Part shown: in pieces, positions 24,001-36,659 of the stretch
How the letters are laid out: each line of letters opens with the position of its first letter
Position numbering within the stretch: position 1 is the stretch's first letter
Assembly (NCBI GenBank): GCA_000310025.1
Contig: FN648785.1
Location: 447,792-511,791, forward strand
DNA length: 64,000 nt
DNA from: Ectocarpus siliculosus
Taxonomy: Eukaryota; Sar; Phaeophyceae; Ectocarpales; Ectocarpaceae
Reading direction: 5' to 3'
Position numbers and translations under genes: made by a program
The notes under the pieces: generated by a model
Databases searched by the model: none
What the model was told of the DNA's origin: nothing
The model's input: only the letters and a program-made list of their open reading frames with translations

Positions 24001-27000
24001 GATGCGGAGGGTTTGCTGACCCTTTGTTGATATTTGGCGGGAAGCGACCGGAGTTTGACGGACCGGTCGCGGGACGCAGTGAGCAGACAGGGGGGGTCTT
24101 CAAGCACCTGTTCGGGAATGTTCGCGAAATTTCAACGTGACATCAGACCTATCGTCAGAATTGAAAAAAAAAAGAACAAGGAAATTCACGCGGCTTACCG
24201 AGTGCCATACGATATATCATCCTATCCAGTTTATGCAATTATTGCGGTTTATCACGATGAGAAACACCTGCGTCAAAAGACAGACTGAGGGACAAGAAGC
24301 ATGGTGATTTCCGGCAAACTTTAACAGCTTTACTTTAGTTCTTGGGGTTCAGGCAACAAAACGAGTCAAGGCCAGGAGCTACCATGTCCACGCACGTGGC
24401 TACCGATTGGAGCTGAAGAGTCCATCGTGAAGACCAACTTTGCGCGAATGACGATGGGACGTGAGTCATGCAGTACATACAGCCATACGACCCACAGACC
24501 TCGAGAGAAACCACCGCCTCGAAATGCGGAGCCCACCGTCCAATCAACTCCGGACCAAGGACAGATCCCGCCGCGCCGCCAATAAGAATTTCGGCTGGTG
24601 CTGTGGATTGCGGAGGGCCCAAGTATCCAGGGAAGCGCGTGATGCGAATGCAGTCTGTGTACAGGAATACTTCTGCGGTGTGTTGTGCGTTCTTTGGCCC
24701 GGGGAAATCTTCTGCGGTGTGTTGTGCGTTCTTTGGCACGGGGAAATCTGCATGTGCAATGCCACCAACATCAGCATCGACACCCCCCTCCCGCACCTCC
24801 ACCACTAATAACAACAACAACAACAACACACCTTGTTGTTGTTGGGGTCGTGTTGTCTCCCCGTCAGGATCTTGAAGGATGCCGACTCTCGTAGTCTTGT
24901 TGTCTCTGTCGCTCCCCAGCGGCAGGTCCGACTCAGCTTCGGGAAGGCTCCTAGGGGTAATGAGATGGTGACCACCTGCTTCCAGTCTTTCGCTGTCGGT
25001 GGAAGGAGGCTCCACATGCTGTGCAGATGAGAGGGGTTCCACCGAGGAAAGATCCCGAGGAATATCATAAACGCAACAGTTGGAAGTGTCGAGAGAGTGA
25101 CAGTGAGGTACTTTTCTAGACGGACAGTGTTGAAGGCCTCTCTACGTACGACCTCGGTTGTTTCGAGCAACGGAAGACTTCTCACAACTTGGTCGCGACT
25201 TCTCTGCTCTCGGCAGCCGTGGAGTGGAAAACCCCACAACCGCTATTGAGCTATGAGTCGTCGAATAGGGCGACTCGATTCGATGTTTCGTGCTGACGCA
25301 CCTACGAGGATAGGCGTCACGTCCACCGCTTCCAGATACCTTAAGATCACGCAAAGTCGAAGGCCACGCAAGCAACTCCACGCCCACAGCTTATGAGACC
25401 GATACAATGTCCGACAACCGTCATTCGCTAGGCTGGAAGCTGCCTGTGTTCAACGCGCGCAACATGGTTCTCGCTTTCCCGACACACCGCATGTTCCCCT
25501 ATCCCTCACCTGTTTGTTGAACCGTCTTCGTGGGTCGTAGTTGCTTTGTGACCTCGGGAGGACGTGCTCCGGAACTACGGACCCCCCAACCTGTGCCAGC
25601 AGCGACTCTCCGATTTCCCACGCTCGCACCGTACCCTTGTCGTCTCCGGTGTAGAGCACCATCTTCTCGGCGAAGGCGTGACCGCTAGCGGCATCATCAT
25701 CACCGATGTCACCACCATCAACGTCACTGACGATACCCCTACTAGAGGCATAACTGATTCTCCTGTGTGTGAGACAGGTAACTGCGGAGCCCCCCTCAAT
25801 TGTCCCCTCGGCTTCGCGGTCGTTCGAGAACCGGAGCAAAGCCGAACGGCGAAGATCGTCAGCATCACCGACGACACGGTCTTGACCCGGCCATGGCCTC
25901 ACGAGGAAGATGGACACATAGCCGCTCGCGTCGCCGACGGCGACCAGAGGGTAGGGCTCGAGGAAAATCACGCATAGGACCTCGTTTCCGACCGCGTAGC
26001 TGCCCTCGCACGACAAGAACTGGAAGTCCCACAACCGGAAGCTTCCGCCTGCGGATCCCGAGGCGATGAGACTCCACCGCTGTGAGACCGCGACAGCGTT
26101 GATGTCGGTGCAGTGTGCCTCTTCCACCTGCCGTAGGAGTGGCGGGTCTCCCTCCCTGGGGGCCTCGTCGTACACCCGAAGGGACCGGTCCCACCCCCCT
26201 GTCACGATCACCTGACAACGCATCAAATTACGGTTTATCTTCAAATAAACATAAAATCATTATCTTTCTCTGGGCATACAGGAAATAGACCACAGTAACA
26301 GGATCATTCATACGCTCGATCTATACATGTTAGTAGATGGTCTTCCCAGCTTGCTGAAAGCTTCATTGGTGAAGAATTTGGTCACTTTCCCGTCGCCACG
26401 ATGACGTCCGTTGGAGAAGAACAGAAAACATTCGATTCCTCTCAGTCCGACAAAAACAGCCAGAAGAGATCGAGACCTATCCCCCCTTCACGACACTTCT
26501 CTTCAATACGAGAGAAGCGATCCGATGATGGAGGAGAGTGTGCATCGCAGGTATTGGGCTATGTCCAAGGCGTAGCTTTGCACAGCTCATCAGCAAGAGG
26601 GTGCCGACGTAAAATATATTTTTGTCATTCTTTTCTTTGCTTGTCGTAGATCGGGGAGTAGCGAGAGAGCATCAGAAGGAATGTAAATCGCCAAGCGTGC
26701 ACCTAAACATTCTGACTACGGCTCATGAGCTCCTCTCTTCGTGACACTCTGTTGTGCGTGGCTTCGGGAGTCCGACCCGCGAGGCCTGTCATGCTCTCCA
26801 AAACCGAGCGGCAGAGCTTACAATATTCACGACAAGAAGCAACCCACAACATGATATTCAATTTGACTCTGGAATACTCGATATTACATGGCCACGCACC
26901 TTGTCCTCCTTGATGTAGACCATCCCGCTCACTGGCCCGTCATGGTCGGGAGACATGGTGCGAATACGGGTGCCCTGGAGGAACCTAAGTCACGGGAAGC

Positions 27001-30000
27001 AACAGACACGTGTCTCCTTTTTCACAACAATTTCGCCGCGCTCATTTCCCCATTGTTGTTGAAGCTCGACCTGTAGGCTTCTTATGTGAGCATTGTATCA
27101 CAGACTCAATAAGCCAACATTTTTGCCAGTGGTTGTGCCCTGGAGAGATCAAGTTCTTGAGAGATTATCACTTCATGTACTCTAGAAATGTGTTGTGCCC
27201 CCCTACCTCCGTCCGTCGTTCAACCATCATGTTATATATATACTCACAGGATGGTCGTCGTGACGTGATGGGGGGCGGGGGGTCAATCCTTAACCCTAGT
27301 TTCCTACATCCAACGAACCAACGTGCGGGTGCGGTTTTGTTTCGTGATGTTGTTTTGCCACACTTTCCTTCTCCACAATGTGCTTGCGAGGTTTGTTGCT
27401 GTCTTTGCTTTCGTGTTTGGATCGATAGACAAGTCACGTTGCATGTGTCAGTCTTACTAATCTCATCATTTTCCCGCATCGCGCACGGTATAGACTTTCA
27501 ATACGCCAACATTTCTAACCTGTATACAAGAATCTCTCCAAGACTAGATGCCAAGAGCAAGCGCCTTTCTCCTCCGTCCAAACATGCGCGCATTATATCT
27601 CCCTCCGCCGCCTTGTCTGTCCTCACTGCTCTCCTGGTCAGGGCACGAGTATGGTCTGCGTGGTCCAGAACATGCCAACAATCTTGTCGTATCATGTTTG
27701 GGGTGAAGTTCACTAAAATTCAGGTCCGGGCCGATGGGTACGAAATCTACGGTCCAACATACAGATGGTACTCGCTAACATGCAAACACAAAATGATTAC
27801 ATACGTCTACGCGGAAACATGTCAATCGAAAGATGTGAGATCAGAAACCCGGAACGAACGCCCGAATCAATAGGTGCTGTTGACAAAGCTCACCCCGTGC
27901 AGGCGTCCCAAAGCGTGACAAAGGGCCCGTTGCAAGTTACGAAGCTCACGCAATTTTCGCTGTACAGCGCAACCGCGAGAGGTGGCTCCGACGTCCTCGG
28001 GTCCACAACATCGTAAATCTTCATGTACCTTCCGGAGGTTACCACGGACACGCCGACGTGGCTCCACCTGAGGGTTGTCGTTGTCGTTGTCGTTGTAGTT
28101 GTAGTTGTTGTTGTTTTGTCGTTGATAATGACGCTGATGTTGACGTTGATGCTCATGTTGGCGTTTTCGTGTGGCCGTCGTTAGCGTTGACGTTGACGTC
28201 GAGGTCCTCGCCATACCCACAACGTGTCCAGGTGTCTAGGCTCAACAAACCCACTTCTTTTACCATGTCGACAACCAGCACAAGGCAACTATATACCCCT
28301 CATGCGCTAACGTACAACACAGGAACACAAGAACCGAACTTGCACGGAATACTTGATCAATCTAACACACCATGGTGACAGTGGATCACAACACCGCCAG
28401 GTTGACATGGAGTAGATTGCTTCAAACTTTACTCGCGAACACGAGTGTCATATACCGGAGATAGTCGTCAGTATCGTCGGAAACGACATCCAGAAACGTC
28501 GGGCGGTTTGTGCTGCAGTCCACCTGGCACAGGTACCGCTCGTTGTTGTCCACGGAGGCGTTTCTCCTCGTGTCCCACAGAATCCTGACACGGAACGATC
28601 ACCGGGTACAAGTACATCAACCAAGATCAAGATTCAGCTACTAATCTGTAGGCCCCAGTTTGGCGCTGTGCTTTGCTGAAGGCAAAGCTGGGCTGGCAGT
28701 ACCCGTGGCTCATTCATGGACACACGCTCAACTACGGAGATACACTTCTTCTCAGAATAGAAGAGGGCGTTGCTGGATAGAAGTCAACACAACTCTAACC
28801 GTGACAGCGTCAACAAAAGGACACGAAAAGCAAGAAATAGACAACCATGCAGCGGCATACATCTGCTTTCGTCTCACATCTTTCCTCTATCGTCAAGCGA
28901 GGCGGCCCGGCCCTTCCCGGGGGCACAGGCGACACAAACGACGGGAGACCTGTGCCCCTGCATCCGAAACAGCGGGGCCCCCAGCCGGGCCCACATGTCC
29001 CACGCCAGCACCTCCCCCTCGACCCCCGCACCAAGGAGCAGGTTATCGCGGGAGTCGAACGCGAGGGAGCGGATCGCGGCCTGGTTGCCGTGCTTGGTCT
29101 GCACGAAGGTTCCCTTGGCGATGTCCCAGATGCACACCCTGCGGTCGAGGCCGCAGCTGACCAGCCGCTGTCCCCCCTCGGTCTCGGTGCCGCTGACGGC
29201 AAGCAGGTCTTGGATGACGTCCGTGTGCCGCCGCAAGACTCCTAGGAGGCGTATGCGGAGTGTGCAGAAGAGCGCGACAAATCAATGAATCATTTTCACG
29301 GCGCCGGTAGGTCAAATGGGTCTTCATTCTGGTAGGTTGGTCTCGATAGTGCACGCTAGATTGGTTGAGCCGCGCAAAGAAGCACCTGCTTTTCTTCTCG
29401 ATGATTGGCACTGAATAGCAACAAGAAAAATTTGGCTCCTACAACCAAAAACCTGGCCGTGGGTATTTTGGGTACCGCATCTCGGACCTCCCATGGATCG
29501 ATCTCATGACTCGGGTCGCCCACGGCTAGTTCGATCTATGGCCCGTCGACCTGTTCGAACTCACTGAACGGTCCATTACCCCTGACCCCACGGCAGCCCA
29601 TGACAGCAATACTACTGCGATACGGAACGTTAGGCCTGTGACAGCTCCATGGGTATCATGAGCCGTCATCGGGCATCGTGGGTCGCAATGCGCGGCTCAC
29701 AGGACCATCCTTGGTCATCGACCGCCAAACGGCTGCCCATATGGGAGTTCACGGGCCACCCGTGGGCCGCACCCGAGCCGCCCATGGGCCACCTATGAGA
29801 TGCCTCGTTTACGCTAGTGTACCCTCATTTGACGGTTCATGGTTTGTCATTGCCCGCGGGCCGTTGCGAGCTGATCTCGGCCCTTCAACGCCGCACGGGT
29901 GGCTCATTGGCCGTAGATGCCCGTGGGTGGCCCATGGCGGGCTCATGAACTGCCTGCGGGCCGTCCATGCGATATCCAACAAAGAGAAATCCCCAATGGT

Positions 30001-33000
30001 GGTCCATGGGTGGTACGTTAGCCGTCGCACGTGTAGCACCAATAGTATGTCTCTCCGGGGCAGGCATTGTCGCAGGTTAATGACGCACGCCCAAAGCACG
30101 TGAAAGTGCGTGTGCGGCCGCGAGTTGTTGCTCACCTATTTGGGTTGCCGACGCCAAGACGTGCGGCTGTGGCTGCTGTTGCTGCTGCGTCGGATGCTGC
30201 GGCTGCTGCTGTTCGCCATCAACGCTGCTGCTGGTAGTGCTTCTGGTCTCGATGGTGAAGGACAGAATGCTGCCGTCAAAGCCGGACGTGAAGGCCATGC
30301 CGGTCGCCTCGCAATGCTCCAGCACGTACTGCTGGGAGGCCGTCTTCACGAGACCAACCCTGCTTCGCCAACGTTGAAATGTACCACCCTGGTCGGGATT
30401 TTGTCTTGAAAGCGTGCTATTCATTTCGGGTTTGCTACTATGCTGGCTTGATGAAGGGACAATGGCCATTGGCGTACGATATGAGCGTAAATGAAGCAAA
30501 ACATTTGCTTTCGCCTCTTCTTGGGCTGTTGTTTTTCTTGGACCTACCCATGCACGACAAGTAAGGCGTGAGCGAGGTAGTCGTCATCGTTTTCCGAGGT
30601 GCACATTTGAGGAGGCCTGCTTTGTTGCTAAAGCCTCTGATCGATCGGTACAACTTGGAAATGTAAAGGAGAGAACGGGCTCTATTCAAAAGAGTGGAGT
30701 GTGTGCTGGTGTGGGAGTACTCAGAAAGCACACATATTCTTCATGCCAAGGTAATACTACATACGGATACCCAATCCAGTAGAAGCAGTAGTGCAACAAC
30801 GTGGCCATGCTTCCAGGGGAAATACGTGGAGAATGCACTTCCGCAGTGAAGGAAAGCGAAGCAAAAGGTGAGATACGTATGTACCACAGGACCGAAATGA
30901 ACAACGCTTTTCAAGCATCAAAGAAATTTCGAAGAAACGAAGAAACCATCTGAAGACTGAATGATATACTATCGGACACGGCAAACGATTCTGCGGTAAA
31001 GCAGGCTTTTTGGTTATCAAAGGGGCTGTGTGAAGGGCAAACGGCCGACAGCAACTATCACCAATCCATGTTCTCGTGCTCAGGATAAAAACAAATGCAT
31101 GTACACTCGGGACAAGCTCAACATGGGCACTATGCCTGAGAAAATTGCTCTCTCCAAGGAAGAACGCCAAGGTCAGATCGCTCCTCAGCACCATCAAGAG
31201 CTTGCTCGCCTGAGAGGAACAGTAGAATATGACCAAACAACACCGAGTCGGGCGGTTAGGCAGTTCCAAGGTGGAGTAATTGTAGGAAAGCACGATGAAT
31301 GAGTCAAGGCGTTCAGTAGGTCCGCCTTTGTTGGTAGGTTGTTTGTCTGTCATGATGTTAAGTGGAGAGCATCTGGTACAAGAGAGGTTTCCGTATGTCA
31401 CACGAGATGGGAAAGACAACGCCAGCAGCAGCAATATGACCGATACCACCCACGGCACCATCACCTCTATCGCCACGACGACAACCGCAAAAGTCAATAC
31501 CGACACCATGATGACAAGAGCAAAAGCTTCACCAGCATCGCCAACATCAGCATCATCAGTGACGACTTCAATAGTGTTGTGTCTCCACCTTTATGTACTT
31601 CACGTCCAACGCTACCACATTCACGGGAGCCCCGTCCCTGTTCTTGTTGGGGTTGGCACCGTGTAAAGGGCGCTTGCTACTCTTGCTGTCACCACTGCTA
31701 CCATCGTCTTCGGACGATATCAAGGCCGCGCTCGAGCCGATCTCGAAGCCCCTGGTCTCTTCCAGGAGGGAGTAGGCGAAGAGGCCCTCCTTGTCTCTGG
31801 CGGCGCTACTGCTACTGCGGCGGCGGCGGCGGTTGGACCCGTCCGGCAGATTGGGAGCTGCACGCATGACTGGGTCCCACACCTCCACTATCGGCCCTGA
31901 GCAGCAGAAAACCTTTGCTAGGTGTCTGTCGTAGCGAACCCTTAAAACAGAGGATCTGCTTGAATGTATTGAGAAAGCCAGATACAACCAACCAGCAGGA
32001 AAGTACACGGATGGGAAAATCGAAAAGTCAGTGCAGGTTGTGCTCGCATACTCACCGGCACGTGCTGTGCTCCGTCAGGAATTGTCCGCCAGTACAGTAC
32101 TACGACATATTTTCGATGCTACTCGCTCCGTCCACCCAGCAGAGCGGGAGGAGCAGGAACGCTTGTGCCATTTGCGTGCGCCAGGGCGTGAGGAATTACT
32201 TGACACCCACCCCCCACCGACTCCAGAAGCGGCACAAGGTTACGTTGATACCCTTCGGCGGACTGTGCGACAGTGGCGTGTCCCTCCTTGCATTTCCCCG
32301 ATTACACTATCAATGAGTGCCATGCTGGCGTGCGCCCCATTTCTCTTGCTCTCTTAGAAGATGACATCGTTCTCATTGGCATGCAGTGACTTGAGGGTCG
32401 TGACTCCGAACAAAGCCCATGATTTCGAGAGAGCAGCAGTGGTGATATTTCGCTGTGGGAGGGACGGCACCATGCAGATACGCCACCTTGAGACCGATGG
32501 AGTGTCGCGGGCGCCGAGAGACCTGACCTTTAGGCGGTCTGCGCGCGGGGCCTCTCGCGTGAGGGCCAACACCTGGTCGATAACGAATCCCGTGAACTCT
32601 TCCCATTCCATCACCTGGAAGCATCCAAGTTTCCCAGGCGAAAACGGTCTGTAACTAATGCCTCAGCCCAGAAGGCAAGATCAGACACCAGAGAAGATTT
32701 CTCGCGTTTGTTGACAGAGACGCCTGCACGGGGGCATTGTGCCAACGCGTAGCGCTTCGATGGTGCAGTAACAGATCGCTGGCTCCCAACACTGTGGTCC
32801 AGTTGTTGAACTACTGTAGATGCACGAGAGCGGTCGCTAACCCTATCGCTCGCACTATCCCTACCCACAGCCCACCTGGTCCCCGTTGTGGTCGACTTGC
32901 TGGAACAACTCCACGAGATCGGTGACTATCCCTATCCGTTCCTCTTCGCTCAGCGACCACCCCACCCCGGCACCACCGCCACCGCCACCACCGTCCCGAT

Positions 33001-33337
33001 CCCCCCACACAATCTGGCTACCACCACCGCCACCCCGCCGCCGTACGTGCGAGAAGGTTCTCTTCTTTCTTGTCTTTGTCCGGCGACGTGTTTTTGCTGC
33101 GGGTGTTCCTGCCGTCTCTTCCGCGAGAAAATTGTTGCTTTCCGTGAGGCGAGAAGCGGAGGGCGATGGGCTCCGACGCCGGGATTGTCGTCGGACGTTC
33201 TTGGACCCTTGGCGTTGTAGCTCCAGCCACAGGTTGTCTGACGTTGCAGCTCCTGTTTCTTTGGCAGAAGTAGGGAGCATGGCGGCCACAAAGCCCTCCA
33301 GGGATAGTCCACCCGGGGACGCCAGAAAAACCTGCAT
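18044..33337 (-). CDS. Large EF-hand/WD40-repeat protein, WDR49/WDR64-like (about 20 exons)
   Basis: Exons in gene order: 33337-32876, 32614-32528, 32099-32056 (tentative), 31940-31589, 30388-30136, 29241-28878, 28584-28456, 28067-27894, 27633-27520, 26984-26900, 26211-25510, 25018-24832, 24600-24500, 24107-23625, 23045-22227, 21821-21711, 21346-21087, 20135-19519, then 18292-18044 (stop). All phases fit except the last junction. The protein is about 1,850 residues. An N-terminal EF-hand spans two exons (LFQQVDHNGDQ|VMEWEEFTGFVID), as in WDR49/WDR64. WD repeats follow, for example SCGLDRRVCIWDIAKG, DDRGKMILWDTRR, VTGGWDRSLRVYDEA and LLTASRDRSVKLRS. The C-terminal 700 residues are low-complexity (Ser8, a 12-Ala run, Gln and Pro tracts). 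Animal relatives are ciliary or testis proteins, so an axonemal role is inferred. The ATG at 33337 has an upstream in-frame stop, but an extra 5' exon is possible. The 18044-18292 exon could belong to a separate gene. Confidence 0.78.
20452..20468. other. Short telomere-like motif in an intron
   Basis: The sequence AGGGTTAGGGTTAG occurs once inside an intron of the WD40 gene. Two units are too few to call an interstitial telomere array. Confidence 0.3.
24671..24748. repeat. 39-base tandem duplication in an intron
   Basis: Two adjacent copies of a 39-base unit beginning TTCTGCGGTGTGTTGTGCGT differ at one base. They lie in the intron between the WD40-gene exons 25018-24832 and 24600-24500. Confidence 0.85.
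28076..28160. repeat. GTT/GTC trinucleotide-rich low-complexity tract
   Basis: Imperfect GTTGTCGTTGTC and GTTGTAGTTG repeats lie just outside the acceptor of the WD40-gene exon 28067-27894, within the intron. On the gene's strand they read as a CAA/CGA-type tract. Confidence 0.6.
29470..30030. repeat. CCCATGGG-rich repeat region, probable diverged relative of the TIR family
   Basis: This intronic stretch of the WD40 gene (between exons 30388-30136 and 29241-28878) is full of CCCATGGG, CCCGTGGGCCGC and TCATGGGC-like palindromic motifs, as in the two TIR elements. I could not find matching terminal repeats or a target duplication, so it may be an old, rearranged or different member. Confidence 0.5.
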
Positions 33338-36300
33338 TTGTTTTCAACCTGTAAGTACACCTTCGTTTGTCTCTCGGCATTTCCACCGGTGAGAGAAACT
33401 TGTCCGAAACGTGCGATAATTCTTGGTAATCCGTACCATGAAAAAAACGTTGTCATTGAGCAGGAGAGGGCCGAAAAACATCGTTGCCTATGGCGCGTTG
33501 CTTTCGACGTTCGGGTAAATTTGGGACAGGTGTGTCGCGGGAATTAAACATGATAACATATTTCGTGTATTTTCTCCTTATCAACATGGACTGCGGCGGT
33601 GACTTCACTCGGGATCTTTGAAGGTACACAGGCAGATGCGCGTCTTGGCGAACGCGACAAGCAGCAAACTACAAGAAATTGGCACAACCCTAGATATCTT
33701 CGACGAAGTACCCTAACATTCACTACGGTAGACAGGCCGCATTGCTCCTGAATATGCATGTTCTCGTCATTTTGTTATAGGCAGAGCCTGTGACAGCTGC
33801 GCTGATGTTCATTCTACGTGACAAACGAAAACAAACGGCAACTGCAACAGTAATAGCAACATGTGACCCAATGTTGGAAACGAACCTTGCGCAGAGCAGA
33901 CAACTCGGCCACCGGAAGACGCATAAGTGTTGAAGCCACAGCATGTTCGATCATTTTCCTTGTGTCCTTCTTTGCCTATATATCTCGAGACCTCAAGTCG
34001 CTCGCTGCGCTTGGAGTGCTGTGTCTCGATTTTGGAAACAACCGCAGGGAAAAGCGCTCCTCGTGTAGTAACCCTCTGCCGCAAGCGCCCACCTCAACAA
34101 GCCCTGGTGCAACCGGCAGCAAGATGTAGAGGGCTGCTTGTATGGGTTGTTATTGCGCTATCACAAGAAAGAGCAATAGCACGGTAGGGGGGGAGTGCTG
34201 CCTTTTGGCGCATTGAGTGTGAGGTGTCCTACGATGCCACCAGAAAAATCTGCTGTTTTGTCGTTATGGCTCGGCAAGTTTCATCAAGCAATGGTTATGA
34301 CTGTGTTCCGTTTCTGTTGTTGCTGACTCCTCTCCAATACGACGACTCTTGCAAGATATATTTCTGACGTAAGCAAGCAATCCACCAAGCAACTACTTTT
34401 CCACGAGGACCCCTCAAAATTTACTTGACTTTTTTTTCGGTGGTCAACCTCGACTTGGTCGAGTCGTCACTCTATGCTGTCTTGCTCGCAGAGTTAGTGT
34501 TTTGTGACCGCCGCCTCGAAGTTCAATATTTAGATTATGGGCCCGAAGGCACACCATCACTATGCATGTACGCGGTTCGGCACCCATGTTCTTTGGACTC
34601 CCCACGTCTCAGTGAGTGCTGAGCATGGTAGCCAAAGAATGGCGTGTAGAACCTGAAACATCTGTTGACTGCATAGACCAATAAGTGTGCAGCGCGAGAG
34701 GCAACGGACTATTACTATTAGCAAGTGTGCGGCATCATTCGAAACCACAAATCCTGACTGCGCAATAGTGAAGTACTGCTACCATGCGCACGTGCCACTT
34801 GCCCCTGACTCTCGAAGGAGTCCGCATAAGTGTTGCCGCACGTGCGTATTCAGTAGTCTGCTGTACACCGGATCGCTCGTACAGAGTACATCCCAAGCAG
34901 GATCGGTGGACACCGGTTGGGTCAGATATGTATAACTAGAGGAGGGCTACCGTAGACCTTTGCTGTGGGGAAACGAAGCTATCGGAGCTCAAATCCTTCG
35001 GCGTAAGTGGGGTACCTGTAGTTCTCCAGAGGATCCCCGTCACGAAATCTGTCGCCGCGCTTGCCGTGCGTTGATTCATTCGCTGAATAAAGTGCACGTT
35101 GGGGCATCGCCGGCGCGGCAGATTTTGGAATGCTGTAAGTTGGGCAGTGCTTCTTCGAGCCCATCTCCCGTATCGACAGGTTGGATCTATAAGCAAGCAC
35201 CCAAGTCCTTACAGCTCAGCTGTTGCGCCAACACCTGTCATCATGCAGCCAGCCGTCTTGCGGCACAACCACGACCGTTTCACGTGCGCGGCGCGTGAAG
35301 TGCCTGTTCGAGCGGGACAACACACCGCACTCCGCACACCGTACTACTTTTCCTGCAACGGCGAGCGCTAAGACGACGATAGCACGGCAAACCCTTTACT
35401 GCCCAGAGAGCCGGCGTCCAATTGTGTTCCCCGGTTGAACTGCACGATGAGTAGACTTTGGCATTTGTTTCTGTCGAGAGAAAGTCCAGTCACACTCCTT
35501 TTTCGAGTGGTCGATATGCATCGACCAGGCGATCTCCGTAGGCGGGACCCTCTCACACGAGCAATGGGAGAGGTTCGCCATGCGTTATGAGGGTCTTCTC
35601 AAGGGCACGAGCTTGCTGTTGACGGCTGATTAGCATCTCCTGTGCTCGTTCGTGTCCGCTCGCTGCGCGCATCTGCTGGTATCTCTATCACACTCAATCA
35701 ATACGGAGGAACGATTGAAAAACGACTGTCAACCTATAAAGAGCCTCAAGAACTTCGATGGAAGCACAAGCGCATATGCTGGGTGGAAATACATCATTAC
35801 GAGGACAATCACGTTGTATAATCCCACCATCAGCAATAATATCAGTGGGTATCGACCTGCATATACCGATGTTCGACTGTTCCGCTTTGAAATAGGAGAC
35901 ATGGAGGCACGTTGTCTATTATAGCCGGTTAGAAGCGGCCGTACAAACTGACGAACATGGCCAACTTGGGGAGCCAACCAAGAGGAACGAAACGTTGAAG
36001 TTCAGGAAGAGGAAGCTGAACTGGGCGAAGCAAGCAAGACGCTTTTGCAGCCAATAAGCGTGTAAAGAATGGTCTGATGATGAAGCACAAGAAGACCAGG
36101 GAAAAAGTGTCACAGGGGCAATGGCCACGACCCTGTAGAGCGTTCAACACGTGTGACTAAATGCAGCAGCTATCGTCAACTTGAAGAAGGAATCGGCAAA
36201 GAAACCGACCGAAGAAGAAGCAAAGCGAAGGAACACTCAGAAAAATCAAGCAACCGTTCTGCCCCCCCTGAAAAAACACGAGTCCTAAGCAGTGGGGACG

Positions 36301-36659
36301 AACTTCAGGTGTTTTGTCAACAGGCTGACCGGCATTCGTTCGAATTACATGGCTCTGAAGCTGCCAACTTTGAATAGCGCTATTAGCCGGCTGAGATCGA
36401 CGAATCAAGCAACGGGTGGTACCGACAAATCAAGTATCCAAGTCTGGAAGGCGATGGAGGAGAAATCTTCAGCATCAATGGATGGACCAGAACCAACGAC
36501 GAGAGGTATGAAATAAAAGGACTAGCGATGGAACCGGGTATGGAACCGGTCACGTGCTTCACCAGTGATCGGAATGGCTCATTCGGATGTAGCAAGCCTA
36601 GCCTATTATCCCCTGTGCTTTCAACGCCTGCCTTACGGGCTTAGGCATGTGTTTATTTA
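33338..36659. other. Intergenic between the WD40 and LZTFL1 genes
   Basis: Both flanking genes are on the minus strand, so this holds the 3' flank of LZTFL1 and the promoter or a possible 5' exon of the WD40 gene. Short open frames (for example 35652-35924 plus and 36370-36645 plus) show no domain. I see no RNA gene or clear repeat. Confidence 0.4.

Noticed and set aside
32031-32357. 108-codon plus-strand frame with a protein-like look
   Set aside because: It lies opposite a WD40-gene intron and a likely small exon, has no homologous motif that I know and no splice or start context.
35652-35924. Open frame with FDGS and AGWK motifs recalling transposon gag-like proteins
   Set aside because: The match is a few residues only, with no neighbouring element structure.
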